Part shown: positions 9,063 to 17,452 of the stretch, piece after piece | How positions within the stretch are numbered: the first letter of the stretch is position 1 | Layout of the letters: every line of letters begins with the position of its first letter | From: Candidatus Obscuribacter sp. | Lineage (GTDB): Bacteria > Cyanobacteriota > Vampirovibrionia > Obscuribacterales > Obscuribacteraceae | Direction: 5' to 3' | Assembly: GCA_016712465.1 (NCBI GenBank) | Contig: JADJQZ010000001.1 | Location: 434,001 to 498,000 of the forward strand | DNA: 64,000 nucleotides | Position numbers and translations under genes: made by a program | The notes under the pieces: generated by a model | What the model was told of the DNA's origin: nothing | Databases searched by the model: none | What the model saw: only the letters and a program-made list of their open reading frames with translations

Positions 9063-9523
9063 GCAGAATCTCCGGATTTGAGAAAGGAAAACAGTTGCGC
9101 TACGAATTCAACATTGCAGGTATCACTGACGCGCATTACCGCACCACCAGGAACAACAATTTCCACTCGTGAATCGTGCGGCGGCGTAATCACCTGGGGC
9201 ACCGGCTGGAGAGGTGCCGCTTTGCCCTCGTTGTCAGACACAAGCCTGATTGGCACAAATGGATTTTTGGAATCCGCTAAGAGCGTGGCAACATTTTCTG
9301 TCGGCACATACTCTCTTTCCCGCAGAGCTATCTCTCGAATCCAGGCATTGAATGAAGACTCGGACAAGTTGTGTGCCCTGCTGTAGGCACGCTTCGACAT
9401 GCCGCTGGCCTTCCATGCCTCAATATGCTTTCGCCAAAAGGCTTCTTTGCGATCATCGCGGACCCAACGCTGTTTGGCAGCATCGCTGCGAATTTGAAAT
9501 TTGGTTCTCTTTGCGGTCGACAT
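9056..9523 (-). CDS. tnpA: IS66 TnpA, helix-turn-helix accessory protein
   Basis: A 155-residue protein from ATG 9523. I chose this start because GGAGG lies 9 bases upstream; the frame is open another 33 bp to an ATG at 9556 whose RBS spacing is poor. Residues about 15-60 form a helix-turn-helix (WRKHIEAWKASGMSKRAYSR then NLSESSFNAW), as in the IS3/IS66 orfA family. The C-terminal half has the beta-rich VEIVVPGGAVMRVS segment seen in IS66 TnpA. It is the first gene of the tnpABC operon reading from the right end of the IS. Confidence 0.9.
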   Translation of the reverse strand: MSTAKRTKFQIRSDAAKQRWVRDDRKEAFWRKHIEAWKASGMSKRAYSRAHNLSESSFNAWIREIALREREYVPTENVATLLADSKNPFVPIRLVSDNEGKAAPLQPVPQVITPPHDSRVEIVVPGGAVMRVSDTCNVEFVAQLFSFLKSGDSAC

Positions 9524-9597
9524 TCTGGGCAGCCTCCATTTGCTCGGAGTCATCATCTCCTGCTATTCACGCGCTGCACAATGGTCCGGACGGACAC

Positions 9598-9605
9598 ATC
9601 TCAAC
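9598..9605. repeat. Target-site duplication, right copy (ATCTCAAC)
   Basis: This is an exact copy of 6883-6890, directly outside the right inverted repeat. Removing one copy together with the IS rejoins the RHS reading frame. Confidence 0.95.
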
Positions 9606-12600
9606 AACCCGCGTTATCGACGTGGCTAGTCAGGCAGGAACCAAGCTCTACAAAGGCACGGCTGCAAATTGGAACAGTGATGTTGCACCAAATCTGCCGT
9701 CCTATGGAGCGGGAACCTTGAACTCTCTTTATACCAACTATCTTTTGCCCGGGTTTAATCTGTTATTGCCGGAGAATTTTCTCAATTCGTTCAACGTAGC
9801 TTGGACGCTAGCAGGATGGTCCATTATCAATCCAGCTGGTAGCGCTGCCGGCACAATTTTCTATTCATATGCCGGAGGCGAAGGCCGGGGTTGGTGGCGT
9901 GCGCAGCCTTGGAAGAAACGTCGGAACTGTGTAGAAGATTATGTTGATCCAAGAACAGGCGACATGATTTTGACACCACCGCCGGATTTGACAATCGGCA
10001 GCGGCGATGTTCCGTTGATGATTCCATTTTACAGGCGCTACGATTCTGCAGATGCTCTGCAGGGCGGACCGATGGGAAATGGCTGGACTCCTGATTGGGA
10101 TGCTCACGTTGCAGACGGATCTAATGCCGCGCCGGGTTCTGGTGCTGGTCCATACAGTGATGGTTTCCTTGCGCTAGGCAGCGAGTCTCCGATCAGCGCT
10201 GTCGCTTCGATAGCGGAGATCTTTGTCAACATCGATATTCTGAGTGATACCACGTTGCCGGTGGATAAACTCGTCATTGCTCATTTGGCTGACCAGTGGT
10301 GGGTGGACAATCTCACTGGCAATATCATCACCGTTCGCATGCCTGATGAAGATCTGGTTTTTACGAAACTTCCTGACGGAAGTTTTCAGCAGCCCCGAGA
10401 CAATGCGTCCACGCTTACCCCAGTGTTCCTGAGCTACAAGATGACCACTCCGCAGCAGGTGGTCTACCAGTTTGACTCTAACGTCAATCTGAGACTGTCT
10501 TCTATCTCCTATCCATCAGGAGAAACGACGACTTTCAACTACACCAGCGGAAAGCTCACGTCGGTCAGCAGTAGTGCGGGTCGCACCCTGACTCTAGGCT
10601 ACACCGGCAACTTCATCACGTCAGTTTCTGATGGAACAGGGCGTTCTGTCAGCTACTTATACGATAGCGCAGGCAACCTAACCCAGTTTACTGATGCCCT
10701 CGGTCAAGCGCATGTCTATGAGTACAGTGCGCCTGGTCGCATGAGCCGGTTCTTCAGGCCTGCTAATCCCACAAATCCTGTGGTGACAGCTACCTATGAC
10801 AGCCTGGGCCGCGTGCAGTCCCAAGAGAACATTCTTGGGCAGGTGACTACCTTTTACATCGCGGGCTCCCGTTCCGAGATAGTCGATCCTGTGGGCAATT
10901 CAAAAGTTGCTTACTATGACTCGGCTGACAACACTGTCCGAGAAGTCGATGCTCTCGGTAATGTGAAAACCATGGACTTTGACGGACTTGGTCGATTGGT
11001 GAAGGCGGTAATGCCGGAAGGTAACTTCACAACCTGGCAGTACGACCTCAAGAACAACGTCTTGATCGAAACCATGGTGCCGAAGCCTGGTTCCGCCCTG
11101 GCGAATATCGTCCGCACAAACTCATACGATCCGCTCTGGAACAAGGTGGCGGTAGCGACTGATGGACGTGGCAATTCTACCCTATTTAGCTATGATCCAG
11201 TCACCGGCAACCTGCTTAAAATAGAGCGTCCGGCCGTTGGTGGACAAACTCCGACCATAACGATGACATGGAATGCTCGCGGGCAGATGCTCACAAGGGT
11301 CGATGAGACCGGAATAGTGACCTCGATGGTTTACGATGCCGCAACTGAGAATCTGCTCTCAGTCGTGGCTGACTCTGGCGTCAGTCCCCATCTGAACCTT
11401 ACAACGAACCTTGGCTATGATGCTGTCGGCAACCTGACCTCGGTCCAGGACCCACTTGGCAGAACAACCAGCTTCCAATTCGACGTTCTCCGTCGCATGA
11501 CGCGCAGAACTGAGGCGGCACCGTTCAATCATCAGACGCGATTTGCGTATGATGAAAATGACAACGTGACCTCCGTCAGAAGGCAGACTGGCATTGTGGC
11601 AACTCCCTGGCAGATCTATACCTTTGGGTATAGCCTGTCGGACAAGAAAATCCGAGTCACTGACCCCGCCGGTAATATCAACCGCTGGTTTTATGACGGA
11701 GCGGACCGTCTGCGCCGAACCAGAGATGCTGAAAACCGTGAATACATCTATGGGTACGATGTTCTCAACCGTGTTCGCACCGTGACCGATCCCACTGGGG
11801 TGGTTAGCGAAACCCGCTTGTACTCGGATAATGGCAAGCTCCGCAGTATCAAGGATGCCCGTGGCAATCAGACCACTTTCAGCTTCGATGGCTTTGACCG
11901 CCCCAATCGGACTAACTATCCAGATGGAACGTTTGAGCGAAATCAGTCTTATGACGCGAACGGTAATCTCCTGAACTTCAGGACCAGGTCCGGCAATACT
12001 GTAATTCGCACTTACGATGTATTGAACCGCATCTTGACCAAGCGTCCGCAAGGTCAGCCCACGGTGACCTATTCCTACGATTTGGCAGGGCGCCTACTTT
12101 CTGCTCGCAAGCCGGTAGTGGCTGGTGATCCATCTTCTGGTATTTTCCAGCAGCAGTGGGATTCGGCTGGTCGTTTCTTCAAGGAGATCTATCCAGACTC
12201 CAAGGAAGTTACCTTTGAATTGGATGCGAACGGAAACGCGACGAGAATCGTTTATCCAGACGGTTACTTCGTCGAGAGAGCCTATGACCAGCTCAACCGC
12301 CTCTCAGCAATCAAGCTGAATGGTGCCACGACCAATGCTGTCTCTTTCAACTATGATCCGTTGTCGCGCCGTACCAACATGGCGTTTAGCTCTGGAGGTT
12401 CCGTTGCCTATGACTGGCAGCTCAATGACGATCTGACCGGACTGACCAATAACTTCGTTGGTTCGAACCTGGCTCTGACCTACGGGTTCAATGCTGTTCA
12501 TCAGATCACCAGCCAAAACTTCTCAGATGACCAGTATTCCTGGCATCCTGGAGCCGCAGGCTCGGTAGCCTATGATCCGGCTGGTTCAACAAACCAATAT

Positions 12601-13734
12601 CCTCAGGTTGGCGGTAATCCGTTTACTTACAACGGGAATGGCTGCCTGACTAGCGACGGCGTTTGGACCCACGGCTATGATACCGAAAATCATCTGTTGT
12701 CCTCTTCTAAGCCGGGGACCGACCTTGCATTCGTGTATGATCCGTTCCATCGGCAAGCCGAGAAGGCTGCTACCACTACCGGTACCAGCAAAACCCGGTT
12801 CATTTACTCCGGCTGGCAACGTATTGCTGATTACGATAGCGTTTCTGGCGCTTTGCAGAGTCGCTATGTTTATGGCGTGGGGCTTGATGAACCTTTGATT
12901 CAGGTCTCTGCCGCTGGGGTGCTGACATTCTTTCATGCCAGCCATCAAGGGTCGGTTCTTGCTGTCACTGACAGCGCTGGCGTTGTAATCAATAGGAACG
13001 CATTTGGACCGTTTGGCGAAGGTGCCCCGACTGGGACCACCTTTGGTTACACCGGTCAGCGTTATGATTCGGAGTCTGGCTTCAGCTACTTTAAGCGTCG
13101 CTATTACGACTCAGCGACTGGCCGCTTCCTACAACCAGATCCGATTGGGTATCAAATTGAGGTGGCTTGTGGTTGTGCATGCTCTGGTGGATGCGGTGGT
13201 GATGCTAATCCAAGCCAAATTAACCTTTACGAGTTTGTGAAAAATGACCCTCTGAATCTGCTTGATCCTATGGGGCTCCAGGTTGCCACGCAGACTGTTA
13301 CCGTGCCAACTTCTCCGGGTGCTGGGCCAGCCGTAGGTGCAGCTGTTTCCGAGGCCGCTGCTCTTGGTAGTAATATCGGTTCGCCACTAGGCCCTCGTGG
13401 ACGCATTGTAGGCGCTGCAATCGCTGGTGCGGTTGTTCTTGCAATCATTGGTGGCTTGGTGATCATCTATTTGGTTGGTAAGACCAAGATTTCGATCAAG
13501 ATCGATGGAGATGTCGAAGATTGCATCGACGATTGCATCTCTCAGGCGCTGGACTTCAAGGCGAGAACGAAGTGTGATAACAAGCTGTGGAAGCAGTTTC
13601 AGGATGACTGCAAAGCACTTTGTGAGAGTCATTTCGGCGGTGGTGGTGGTGGTGGTGGTGGTGGTGGTACACCTAACCCAATACCAGCACCAACTCCGCT
13701 TCGCCTAGATCCGCCTACTCGAAGAGCTGCATAG
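9606..13734 (+). CDS. RHS/YD-repeat protein, C-terminal 1,375 residues of the IS-split gene
   Basis: The original codons resume at 9606. The frame is also open leftward into the IS to 9352, but no native start exists. GTG 9622 or TTG 9718 (GGAG 9 bases upstream) are the nearest possible starts. Domains in order: an RHS N-terminal DUF6531-like segment (DYVDPRTGDMILTPPPDL, then FYRRYDSADAL), about 20 YD repeats, and the RHS core (about 12700-13130; GYTGQRYDSESG, YDSATGRFLQPDP, NLLDPMGL). The variable tail is not a toxin fold I know. It has Gly/Ala linkers, a hydrophobic helix (about 13405-13476), a six-Cys segment and an 11-Gly run before the stop. It is normally one protein with the transglutaminase fragment at 5182. 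Confidence 0.8.
13636..13668 (+). repeat. In-frame GGT microsatellite (11 Gly codons)
   Basis: GGC followed by ten GGT units encodes poly-Gly near the RHS C-terminus. Slippage by whole units would change linker length without a frameshift. Confidence 0.9.
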
Positions 13735-13834
13735 CTATTTGAGTAACCTCTTGCGGGTGGTGACTTGTGTCACCACCCCACTTTTACGTGCTATATTTGT
13801 AACTCCAAGTAATTCGCAGATGAGGCTCCCAGTT

Positions 13835-14611
13835 ATGGTCGAGAAGAGACTCCAAGAGCTACTAAACAAGTACCAAACTTGTACTAGTTACGTCGATATC
13901 GGAGTCCTTTACACAGAGGAAAAGGGACAGCAGTTGCCTGCTGTTAGGTTTGCAACTCACTTTGAAAGACCAGCAAGTCTGCGATTTGAGTGGAGTGGTC
14001 AAACAAGAATTAAAAGACCGGGACTTTCCAAAAGATCTAACCTCTCTACGATCATTACTCAGTCAAGCAATGGCTTCCCAACTTACTATGACCCTGGAAA
14101 TCTAGAAGAGCCTTGTCCTAAATTTTCAACCATTCGTGAAGCATTACTTTTTGATAGGCCCTACTCTGGTTGGGTGGTTGATATTGCTGTGTCAATTTTG
14201 TCAGCTGACTTCGAACATGAGAATAGAATTTTGACTCAGCAAGCTCTATCTTCATTTCAGTTGAGACCAGATTCAGGTTCAAAAGACTATCAATATGTTA
14301 GAGCCTTTCGAAGTGTCGAAGAGGAGTACACAATGACTTTTGAAGAAGAGATTAGCGTTTCTCCGGACTTGCACATATCCCAGTTCAAACAGACTCGATC
14401 GATAAAGAAGGAGGATAAGAAACCACTTCGCTCTCTTGATCACCCTTCTTATCGTTCTGCTCAGCAGCGCTGGTTGTCTCAAGACAGCTTTGCTTTGAGC
14501 GACTATCGGTTTGAGGAGGTGCGATTCAATTGTGAAATTCCACCTGAAGTCTTCTTGGACGCCAGAGAACGTAAACTTGATAGAAGCAAAATCTTGCGGT
14601 TTCCAACATAA
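13835..14611 (+). CDS. Hypothetical protein with LolA/DUF2092-like features, 258 aa
   Basis: The start at ATG 13835 is chosen because GAGG lies 9 bases upstream. The frame is open to a TTG at 13739, 4 bp after the RHS stop, and an ATG at 13820 is also possible. The N-terminal half (LLNKYQTCTSYVDIGVLYTE, then FATHFERPASLRFEW) has the strand pattern of the LolA/LolB-like family that binds lipid or lipoprotein: a short helix, then an antiparallel sheet with an R-P-x-x-L-R-F-E strand. No lipobox is present. It follows the RHS gene directly and may be functionally tied to it, for example as an immunity or delivery partner, but this is only positional inference. Confidence 0.55.
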   Translation: MVEKRLQELLNKYQTCTSYVDIGVLYTEEKGQQLPAVRFATHFERPASLRFEWSGQTRIKRPGLSKRSNLSTIITQSSNGFPTYYDPGNLEEPCPKFSTIREALLFDRPYSGWVVDIAVSILSADFEHENRILTQQALSSFQLRPDSGSKDYQYVRAFRSVEEEYTMTFEEEISVSPDLHISQFKQTRSIKKEDKKPLRSLDHPSYRSAQQRWLSQDSFALSDYRFEEVRFNCEIPPEVFLDARERKLDRSKILRFPT

Positions 14612-14692
14612 AGCACTTTATGGCACAAATTGATAGGCTGATAATAACTGATATGTCGCATCCGCAGTTTGAAAGGCTGTAGATGCCGACTT

Positions 14693-14738
14693 GGAGGGGG
14701 TCTTTGGAAATGAATTTTCCAGACCCCTCCCTTTTTTT
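14693..14738 (+). terminator. Rho-independent terminator
   Basis: GGAGGGGGTCT (14693-14703) pairs with AGACCCCTCC (14721-14730) with one bulged G, followed by a T7 run at 14732-14738. It ends the transcript of the RHS and LolA-like genes. Confidence 0.88.
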
Positions 14739-14771
14739 GCCTCTTTCTATTTTTTGGGTACCCGTCTTTTG

Positions 14772-14830
14772 GGCGTTTCAAGGGTGATCTCACCTGGAGC
14801 CCCGGCTATCAGCCGGATTTATCGGACGCC
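14772..14830. other. Structured intergenic element (three-way-junction fold)
   Basis: GGCGT (14772-14776) pairs with ACGCC (14826-14830) and encloses two perfect hairpins. One is GGTGA-TC-TCACC (14783-14794) and the other is CCGGCT-ATC-AGCCGG (14802-14816). The fold is possible on either strand. It lies between the terminator at 14693 and the 3' end of the recombinase gene. It could be a small RNA, part of a recombination site for the adjacent integrase, or decayed DNA. No known riboswitch consensus fits. Confidence 0.45.
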
Positions 14831-14893
14831 ATAGTCAAAGTACACGCTCTCCTCCTATTTTTGAGTCTCTTGCCACACATTTGAAGAACCTCT

Positions 14894-15541
14894 TCAAAGT
14901 CTCACATCCTTACCGAAGCCTTTGAATCTCTTTGGGTTTAGCTGGGTGTAGAGAACAGTATGTTGAATGTTTTTGTGCCCCATGTAGCTTTGAATAGCTC
15001 TGGTATCGATGCCTTTGTCAGCAAGCTGGTGGCCCTTCGCGTGCCGAAGCATATGCGGGTGCACGCTCAGTTCTAGACCAGCCTCTAGCCCGGCTCTTGC
15101 AATCATTTTGTGAATGGCGTTTGTCGTGAGTGGACCTTGACGTTCTGATTCAAAGACAAATTCAGTCGCCCCGTAGTCCCGGCGCAGCTTTCTCAGAGCC
15201 CGAATTTCATCACCTTCTAAGTAGTGAACTGAAGGGTCGCCGTTCTTGAGCCTGTTCACATGCAGCCGTCCTCGATTTAGGTCAAATTGCTCCCAGCGCA
15301 GGTCGGCAGCCTCTCCGACTCTAAGGGCGTGTCGATACATCACAAGGATGAGCAGGCTATCCCTTTCGCTGTGCCTCCCCAGACTTTTGGCGGCTTTGAT
15401 GAGCTTGTTGACCTCGGCGACCGTTAAGTATTCTCTGGATCGCTTCTCTCGATTTGGCAGCTTAAGGGGTGGACCGTCCTGGTTCTTTGCTTTTGACTTG
15501 GACTTTCCCGAAAATGATTTCTGGTTCGACTTTTTTGACAT
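14894..15541 (-). CDS. Small tyrosine recombinase (FimB/FimE or integrase-like), 215 aa
   Basis: A catalytic-domain-sized recombinase lacking a full core-binding domain, with a Lys/Ser-rich N-terminus (residues 1-36). The catalytic set is visible: Arg74 (ALRVGEAADLRW), His163 and Arg166 (HPHMLRH), His189 (MGHK) and nucleophile Tyr198 (TVLYTQ). Lys99 is a candidate for the beta-hairpin lysine. The size and layout match FimB/FimE-type inversion enzymes and stand-alone integrases of small elements. It starts at ATG 15541. It lies at the right border of the accessory region holding the RHS genes, so it may have moved or inverted DNA there. No obvious inverted recombination sites were found by eye. 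Confidence 0.85.
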   Translation of the reverse strand: MSKKSNQKSFSGKSKSKAKNQDGPPLKLPNREKRSREYLTVAEVNKLIKAAKSLGRHSERDSLLILVMYRHALRVGEAADLRWEQFDLNRGRLHVNRLKNGDPSVHYLEGDEIRALRKLRRDYGATEFVFESERQGPLTTNAIHKMIARAGLEAGLELSVHPHMLRHAKGHQLADKGIDTRAIQSYMGHKNIQHTVLYTQLNPKRFKGFGKDVRL

Positions 15542-15853
15542 AAGTGAAAATCTGCCTTTGGGTCTTCTCTTTGTCTATAACATTACCGTAAATGGACATT
15601 TTCAGTAATGTAGTTAAATAGCTGATTATGAACTGAGAGCAAAGGTCCACTACTAAACAACTAATTTTGCCTGGAATATCCATCTTGTCCTTATTCTATA
15701 GAATAAGCGAATTAGAAAGGTCATTCTAGTTCTACTATTTCTAGAAGCATCTTGGTCAATCGATTGAGCACAGGGTCGATAGCCAAGTGTGACAAATAAT
15801 TCTGGAAGTTATGCGACAAGTAACTCGGCAACTTACAACTGATGTAATGGACC
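15542..15853. other. 312-bp intergenic region with a 16-bp palindrome
   Basis: AT-rich DNA between the recombinase start and the kinase stop. A perfect palindrome, TTATTCTATAGAATAA, occupies 15691-15706, a form suited to a dimeric regulator. It lies about 150 bp upstream of the recombinase start and could be its operator. No gene was seen. Confidence 0.45.
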
Positions 15854-17452
15854 TTAAGCCCGAGATGAGCCTGCCTGTGGAGCGAGCTTTAGCAAATCGT
15901 CCTTCATCTCGCGGGCGCTAGGGTAACGTGTGCTGATATCGGGGGCGGTGGCGCGAGCGACGATGGCATCCATGGCCGGGGTGAGGCCCGGGCAAAGGGA
16001 GGCCGGGTGTGAAGTGTTTATGGGTTCAGGGTCTTGCCCTGTCAAAAGCCAGAAGATTGTGCAACCGGCCGCGTAGATGTCGCTCTGTTCGCAGGCTTTC
16101 CCCCGGAACTGTTCGGGGGGCACGTAACAGTGCTTCCCTACCATGGTTTTAGTCTGCTTCGATTCCAATTGTTCGGCCACATTGAAGTCGATCAATGCCA
16201 GTTGACCGTTTTTGCGCAGCAGTAGATTCTCCGGGGTAAAGTCGCGGTGAATAATAGGCGGCGAAAGCGAATGCAAGTAGCTGAGAACATCGCACATGCC
16301 AATGGCTAGCGGTACTACTTCTTGCTCCGGCAGGGCGCCTCCTTCCTGCACGATTAGGCGCAGGGAAGAGCCGTCTATGTGTTCCAGCACCAGGTAAGCT
16401 CTTTGTCCTGTGGCGAAGCAATCCAACAATTTGACAATTTGATCGTTATCGAGAGTGCTCAAGAGTTTGGCTTCGTGCTCGACGTTTTCCAGCGCCCGGC
16501 GCCTGATTTCGATGCCGCCTCTGACCGGCAAGACAAATTCTTTCAAAACTACCGTGGCATCTTGCCTTTCGTGATCGATGGCTAGATAGGTGACGGCCTG
16601 CCCTCCTGCTCCCAGTTGGTCGACAATTTCGTAGCGCTTGCCGCAGAGGAATTCTCCCGCTTCCAGATTGCCTCTTGTTAGTTGAGGCTTACCGGCGTCG
16701 AAGCTGTCCAGCCAGAGTTTTGTGAAGCTTGCACCGGTGTTTTCTTGTTCCAGTTGTAAAAGTTCCGGCCCCAGTTTTTCGTCCGGCAGGAGATTGCGCA
16801 GGGCTCCCAGGAGTATCGGTAGATCCGCTTCATGGGTAATGGCGGCAATATCCAGGCGCAGTTTAAGCTTGTCCTTATCGAGGCTGAGGCACCAGAGCGA
16901 AGGGGCAATTAGATTTAGTATTGTGCGAATTCCGGCCGGCGTATTGGCTTTGTCGATATAGATATCGATGGCCCGAGATTTATACCAACCGCGTTTGAAG
17001 TTTGAAACCGTAACTTGATCGATGTAGTCAAAGCTTATCCAGGGGCTGGAGATAAGTCCCAGTGCCGATAACCAGTGTAAGCGGATGCCTTCTTTACCGA
17101 CTTGCAGATTAGACGGGGACGTGAGCAATGGGTAAGAGATGATGCCCACATAGATATACAGCAGAATATTGAGGATGTAGATATTGAAGCCGTGTATCAG
17201 AAGGGGTTGGACTACTCTGGGTAAGATGACGACGAAGGCTATCCAGATTCCGAAAACCGTCAGCAGAATTTTGGCGACTTCTTTCTTGTAATTGACCTGC
17301 AGCATGAGCTGGCGGCGAAAGCGAATTTGCGCGCGCCAGGCGCTGTATGGAATGTAAATCTCATGGGCGCCGGCCGGAAGGTCGGGTAGCTTCGGGAGGT
17401 TCGGCTCACTTTTGCCCGCAAGCTGTTTGCGGAGCGAATCAAGAAAGGCCAT
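15854..17452 (-). CDS. Membrane Ser/Thr protein kinase-like protein, DFN variant (pair 1)
   Basis: 532 residues. Two membrane helices lie at about 60-79 and 90-110, followed by a PH-like beta-rich region (about 115-235), a linker motif FTKLWLDSF (243-251), and a kinase domain from about 272 to 520. The Gly loop is GAGGQAVTYLA (281-291), and Lys304 is the VLK lysine. The catalytic loop is HRDFTPEN (402-409), with Asp404, Thr406 where Lys is usual, and Asn409. The metal motif is DFN (422-424) rather than DFG, and PPE replaces APE. ATG 17452 overlaps the upstream kinase stop by one base (TGATG), so the two are translationally coupled. It may be a weak kinase or a pseudokinase partner of its neighbour. 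Confidence 0.88.
   Translation of the reverse strand: MAFLDSLRKQLAGKSEPNLPKLPDLPAGAHEIYIPYSAWRAQIRFRRQLMLQVNYKKEVAKILLTVFGIWIAFVVILPRVVQPLLIHGFNIYILNILLYIYVGIISYPLLTSPSNLQVGKEGIRLHWLSALGLISSPWISFDYIDQVTVSNFKRGWYKSRAIDIYIDKANTPAGIRTILNLIAPSLWCLSLDKDKLKLRLDIAAITHEADLPILLGALRNLLPDEKLGPELLQLEQENTGASFTKLWLDSFDAGKPQLTRGNLEAGEFLCGKRYEIVDQLGAGGQAVTYLAIDHERQDATVVLKEFVLPVRGGIEIRRRALENVEHEAKLLSTLDNDQIVKLLDCFATGQRAYLVLEHIDGSSLRLIVQEGGALPEQEVVPLAIGMCDVLSYLHSLSPPIIHRDFTPENLLLRKNGQLALIDFNVAEQLESKQTKTMVGKHCYVPPEQFRGKACEQSDIYAAGCTIFWLLTGQDPEPINTSHPASLCPGLTPAMDAIVARATAPDISTRYPSAREMKDDLLKLAPQAGSSRA

Larger units (their letters stand above)
6891..9597 (-). mobile_element. IS66-family insertion sequence, 2,707 bp
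   Basis: The element is bounded by terminal inverted repeats that begin GTGTCCGTCCGG at both ends (6891-6902, and the complement at 9586-9597), then diverge to GTGGCTTG versus ACCATTG. It carries the IS66 gene set tnpA-tnpB-tnpC on the minus strand and is flanked by a perfect 8-bp duplication. It is inserted in the middle of the transglutaminase-RHS gene. The identical target duplications suggest a fairly recent insertion. However, tnpC contains two apparent frameshifts, so the copy may no longer move by itself. Confidence 0.95.

Noticed and set aside
13135..13734. RHS C-terminal tail as a classical nuclease or ADP-ribosyl toxin
   Set aside because: No catalytic motif is visible, and the composition (helix, Cys cluster, poly-Gly) does not fit.
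14772..14830. TPP-riboswitch-like string (GTGAGATCACCCTTGAA on the minus strand)
   Set aside because: The GCTGAGA and CTGATC/GGATAATGCC parts of the THI box are missing, and no thiamine gene lies downstream.
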